64,000 nucleotides of DNA, taken from positions 2,087,541 to 2,151,540 of the forward strand of contig NC_016943.1 of NCBI RefSeq assembly GCF_000284015.1, read 5' to 3'. The DNA is from Blastococcus saxobsidens DD2 (GTDB lineage: Bacteria > Actinomycetota > Actinomycetes > Mycobacteriales > Geodermatophilaceae). The notes below the pieces were generated by a model. The model did no database searches. It saw only the letters and a list, made by a program, of their open reading frames with translations, and was not told the DNA's origin. Shown here piece by piece: positions 62,801 through 64,000 of this stretch (position 1 is the stretch's first letter; the number at the start of each line of letters is the position of its first letter). Position numbers and translations under genes: made by a program.

Positions 62801-63389
62801 CGTCTCCGACCACCCGCTGCACGGCGTCGAGCACGTGCTGGCGGCCAACGCCGACACCCCGATCGTCGAGATCAACGCCGGCGGTGTCGAGGACGGCGCG
62901 AACGTCACCATCGCCGGCATCCTCACGGCGGTCTCCCCGCGCACGAACAAGCAGGGTGCGCCGTGGGCGATCGCGACGGTGGAGGACCTCGAGTCGGGCA
63001 TCGAGGTGCTGTTCTTCCCGAAGACCTGGGCCGAGGTCTCGGAGAAGGTGGTCCGCGACCAGATCGTCGTGGTCAAGGGGCGGATCAGCCGCCGCGACGA
63101 CCAGCCGTCGCTGTTCGGCTCGGAGGTCGTCATCCCCGAGCTGACCGACGGGCCGCGTGGTCCGGTGCTCGTGTCCATGGCGGCGGCGCGCTGCACCCCG
63201 CCGGTGGTCGAGCGGCTGCGCGAGGTCCTGGGCAGCCACCCGGGCACCACCGAGGTCCAGCTCAAGCTGGTCAACGGCAGCCGGGAGACCGTGCTCCGTC
63301 TCGACCAGGGGCTGCGGGTTCGCCCGAGCACGGCGCTGATGGGCGACATCAAGGCGCTGCTCGGTCCGACCAGCGTGGCCCTGCTCTGA
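59823..63389 (+). CDS. dnaE1: Replicative DNA polymerase III alpha subunit DnaE1
   Basis: The 1188-aa essential replicase. The PHP domain retains metal residues (HLHVHTEYSMLDGA, MTDHGNVFG), so it may proofread as in mycobacteria. Catalytic Asp are in PDVDIDFDD (422-424) and KMDFLGLR. The fingers, beta-binding and OB domain (VTIAGILTAVSPRTNKQG) follow in the normal order, and FDLFG near 950 may contact the clamp. GTG 59823 is preceded by GTGAGGAGCACCCC, almost repeated at the start itself. An IR CACCTG-TC-CAGGTG (59670-59683) lies upstream. Confidence 0.96.
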   Translation: MSTPSRAENFVHLHVHTEYSMLDGAAKLPEVTAAAAEQGMPALAMTDHGNVFGAYDFYKKATAAGVKPIIGMEGYYTPGSRFDRAPFDFGDKLLDEEGDGGSNRGKAAYTHMTLLARTTEGMHNLFRISSLASLEGQYRKPRFDRDLLEKYGTGLIATTGCPSGEVNMWLRAGKEDKARQAAADFQDIFGKENFYAELMDHGLSIEKKTRPALLAIAKDLGIPLLATNDLHYTHKEDADAHDALLCIQTGSRLNEPNRFKFNGNGYYLKSAAEMRALFTGDLAEACDNTLLVAEQCEVTFTEGADLMPRFPLPPGEDETSWFVKEVERGLHKRYPGGIPDHVRKQADYEVGIISQMGFPGYFLVVADFINWAKDNGIRVGPGRGSAAGSLAAFAMGITDLDPLAHGLIFERFLNPERVSMPDVDIDFDDRRRGEVIQYVSQKYGEERVSQIVTYGTIKAKAAIKDAARVLDRPYSVGDELTKLMPPGVMGKDIPLSGIFDPKHERYKEAAEFRARYESDPGAAEVVDQARKLEGLKRQWGVHAAGVIIGRYPLIDSIPIMRREADGAVITQFDYPTCETLGLLKMDFLGLRNLTVIDDALRNIVLNGKEPIDLDELSKDLTDKATYELLGRGDTLGVFQFDGGPMRSLLRLMRPDNFEDISAVGALYRPGPMGANSHTNYALRKNGQQEITPIHPELAEPLAEILGQTYGLIVYQEQVMAIAQKVAGYSLGKADLLRRAMGKKKKSVLDAEYVGFEAGMTANGFSAAAVKTLWDILVPFADYAFNKAHSAAYGLVSYWTAYLKANYPAEYMAGLLTSVGDDKDRRPIYLAECRRMGIKVLPPDVNESSWDFTAVGTDIRFGLASVRNVGTNVVESIVRAREEKGAFKDFADFMRKIDTVACNKKVIESLAKAGAFDSLGHSRQGIVAVHAQAVESAMGLKRKEAEGQFDLFGSFGDEGGAEDPFAGALDLTIPTADWSKSERLMFERDMLGLYVSDHPLHGVEHVLAANADTPIVEINAGGVEDGANVTIAGILTAVSPRTNKQGAPWAIATVEDLESGIEVLFFPKTWAEVSEKVVRDQIVVVKGRISRRDDQPSLFGSEVVIPELTDGPRGPVLVSMAAARCTPPVVERLREVLGSHPGTTEVQLKLVNGSRETVLRLDQGLRVRPSTALMGDIKALLGPTSVALL

Positions 63390-63459
63390 GCCGGCGTCCC
63401 CTCGCGGTCGACGGGGGGCGGGGACCGCGGCCCTCGCGCGTGCGTTGTTCACTGGGCGG

Positions 63460-64000
63460 GTGAGCACCGCACCGCTGCCTGCCCGCCCGATGCTCGGGGT
63501 GCCTGCGCACGCCTACTGGCGGGGGTGGCCGGAGGTCCGGCAGGACCTCCGCGCCGGGCGGGCCGTGCTGCTCGGCACGGTGCTCGCCGGTCTCCCCGCC
63601 GGCGTCCTGTGGTGGCTGCTCGCCCCGCGGGAGGACTACCGGGTGACCGAGGCCGGCCCGGTGCCCGTCGGCGGCACGCCGTCGGGGGAGCTGCAGGTCG
63701 GTGACGACGCGGTGCTGCTGTTCGTGCTGCTCGCGCTCGGCCTCCTGGCCGGGGCCGCGGCCTGGCGGGTGCGCCGCGGTCGGGGCGTCGGCATGCTGCT
63801 CGTGCTGGCGGTCGGCACGTCGCTGGGCGCCGTGCTGGCCTGGCAGACCGGGGAGCTGCTCGGCGCGGCGCCCACCGCAGCGCAGCTGACCGAGCTCGGC
63901 GCGCAGGTGACCACGGGGCTGCGGCTGGGCTCGCTGCCGGTGCTGGCGGCTGCGCCGTTCGGGGCCCTGCTGGTCTACCTGGCCGGCGCGCTGGTGGCCG
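63460..64000 (+). CDS. DUF2567-like integral membrane protein (3' end outside window)
   Basis: A frame open to the window end, at least 180 aa, starting GTG 63460. It has a Pro-rich start, then membrane spans near 37-55, 81-101, 107-127 and 165-180, with an extracytoplasmic segment PREDYRVTEAGPVPVGGTPS. The layout (four or more spans, PREDYRV-type loop) resembles actinobacterial DUF2567 proteins. Function unknown. Confidence 0.7.
   Translation, partial: MSTAPLPARPMLGVPAHAYWRGWPEVRQDLRAGRAVLLGTVLAGLPAGVLWWLLAPREDYRVTEAGPVPVGGTPSGELQVGDDAVLLFVLLALGLLAGAAAWRVRRGRGVGMLLVLAVGTSLGAVLAWQTGELLGAAPTAAQLTELGAQVTTGLRLGSLPVLAAAPFGALLVYLAGALVA

Overview
This is a very GC-rich (clearly above 70 %) actinobacterial chromosome segment. 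The gene families, frequent GTG starts, probable leaderless promoters and division-gene order point to the Geodermatophilaceae (Blastococcus, Geodermatophilus or Modestobacter type). That placement is inferred from gene content and style; no database search was run.

The core, about 18.9-40.9 kb, is a nearly complete division and cell wall (dcw) cluster read rightward: mraZ, rsmH, ftsL, ftsI, murE, murF, mraY, murD, ftsW, murG, murC, ftsQ, ftsZ, pgeF, yggS, sepF, a yggT-family gene and divIVA. Most neighbours overlap by GTGA or ATGA. Three things break the pattern: short repeat-like sequence between murE/murF and mraY/murD, a long hairpin between ftsQ and ftsZ, and a TnpB element inserted at the pgeF stop codon. 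A ladder of 10-bp repeats before mraZ looks like the MraZ operator. Divergent to mraZ lies moxR - DUF58 - transglutaminase.

The left arm (0-18.9 kb) holds dnaE2, an SOS-boxed dinB, two VOC proteins, a small acidic lipoprotein, vapBC, a methyltransferase-phosphodiesterase pair, and a leftward three-gene operon. That operon encodes a Gly-Gly-Ala-Asp repeat peptide, a JmjC/cupin oxygenase and a sucraseferredoxin-like protein. It is the best candidate in the window for an undescribed peptide-modification system.

The right arm (40.9-64 kb) holds a 5'-truncated malG remnant facing an orphan MsmX/UgpC ATPase, ileS, a second vapBC, a CPA1-type antiporter, a DUF4032 kinase-fold gene, a complete LpqY-SugABC-like sugar importer followed by a GH13 glucosidase, then lspA, an RluA-type synthase, a CPBP protease, a GNAT acetyltransferase, the replicative dnaE1 and a partial DUF2567-like membrane gene running off the end. 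Convergent gene pairs are separated by strong hairpins that often contain the stop codons themselves. No rRNA, tRNA or CRISPR array was seen.
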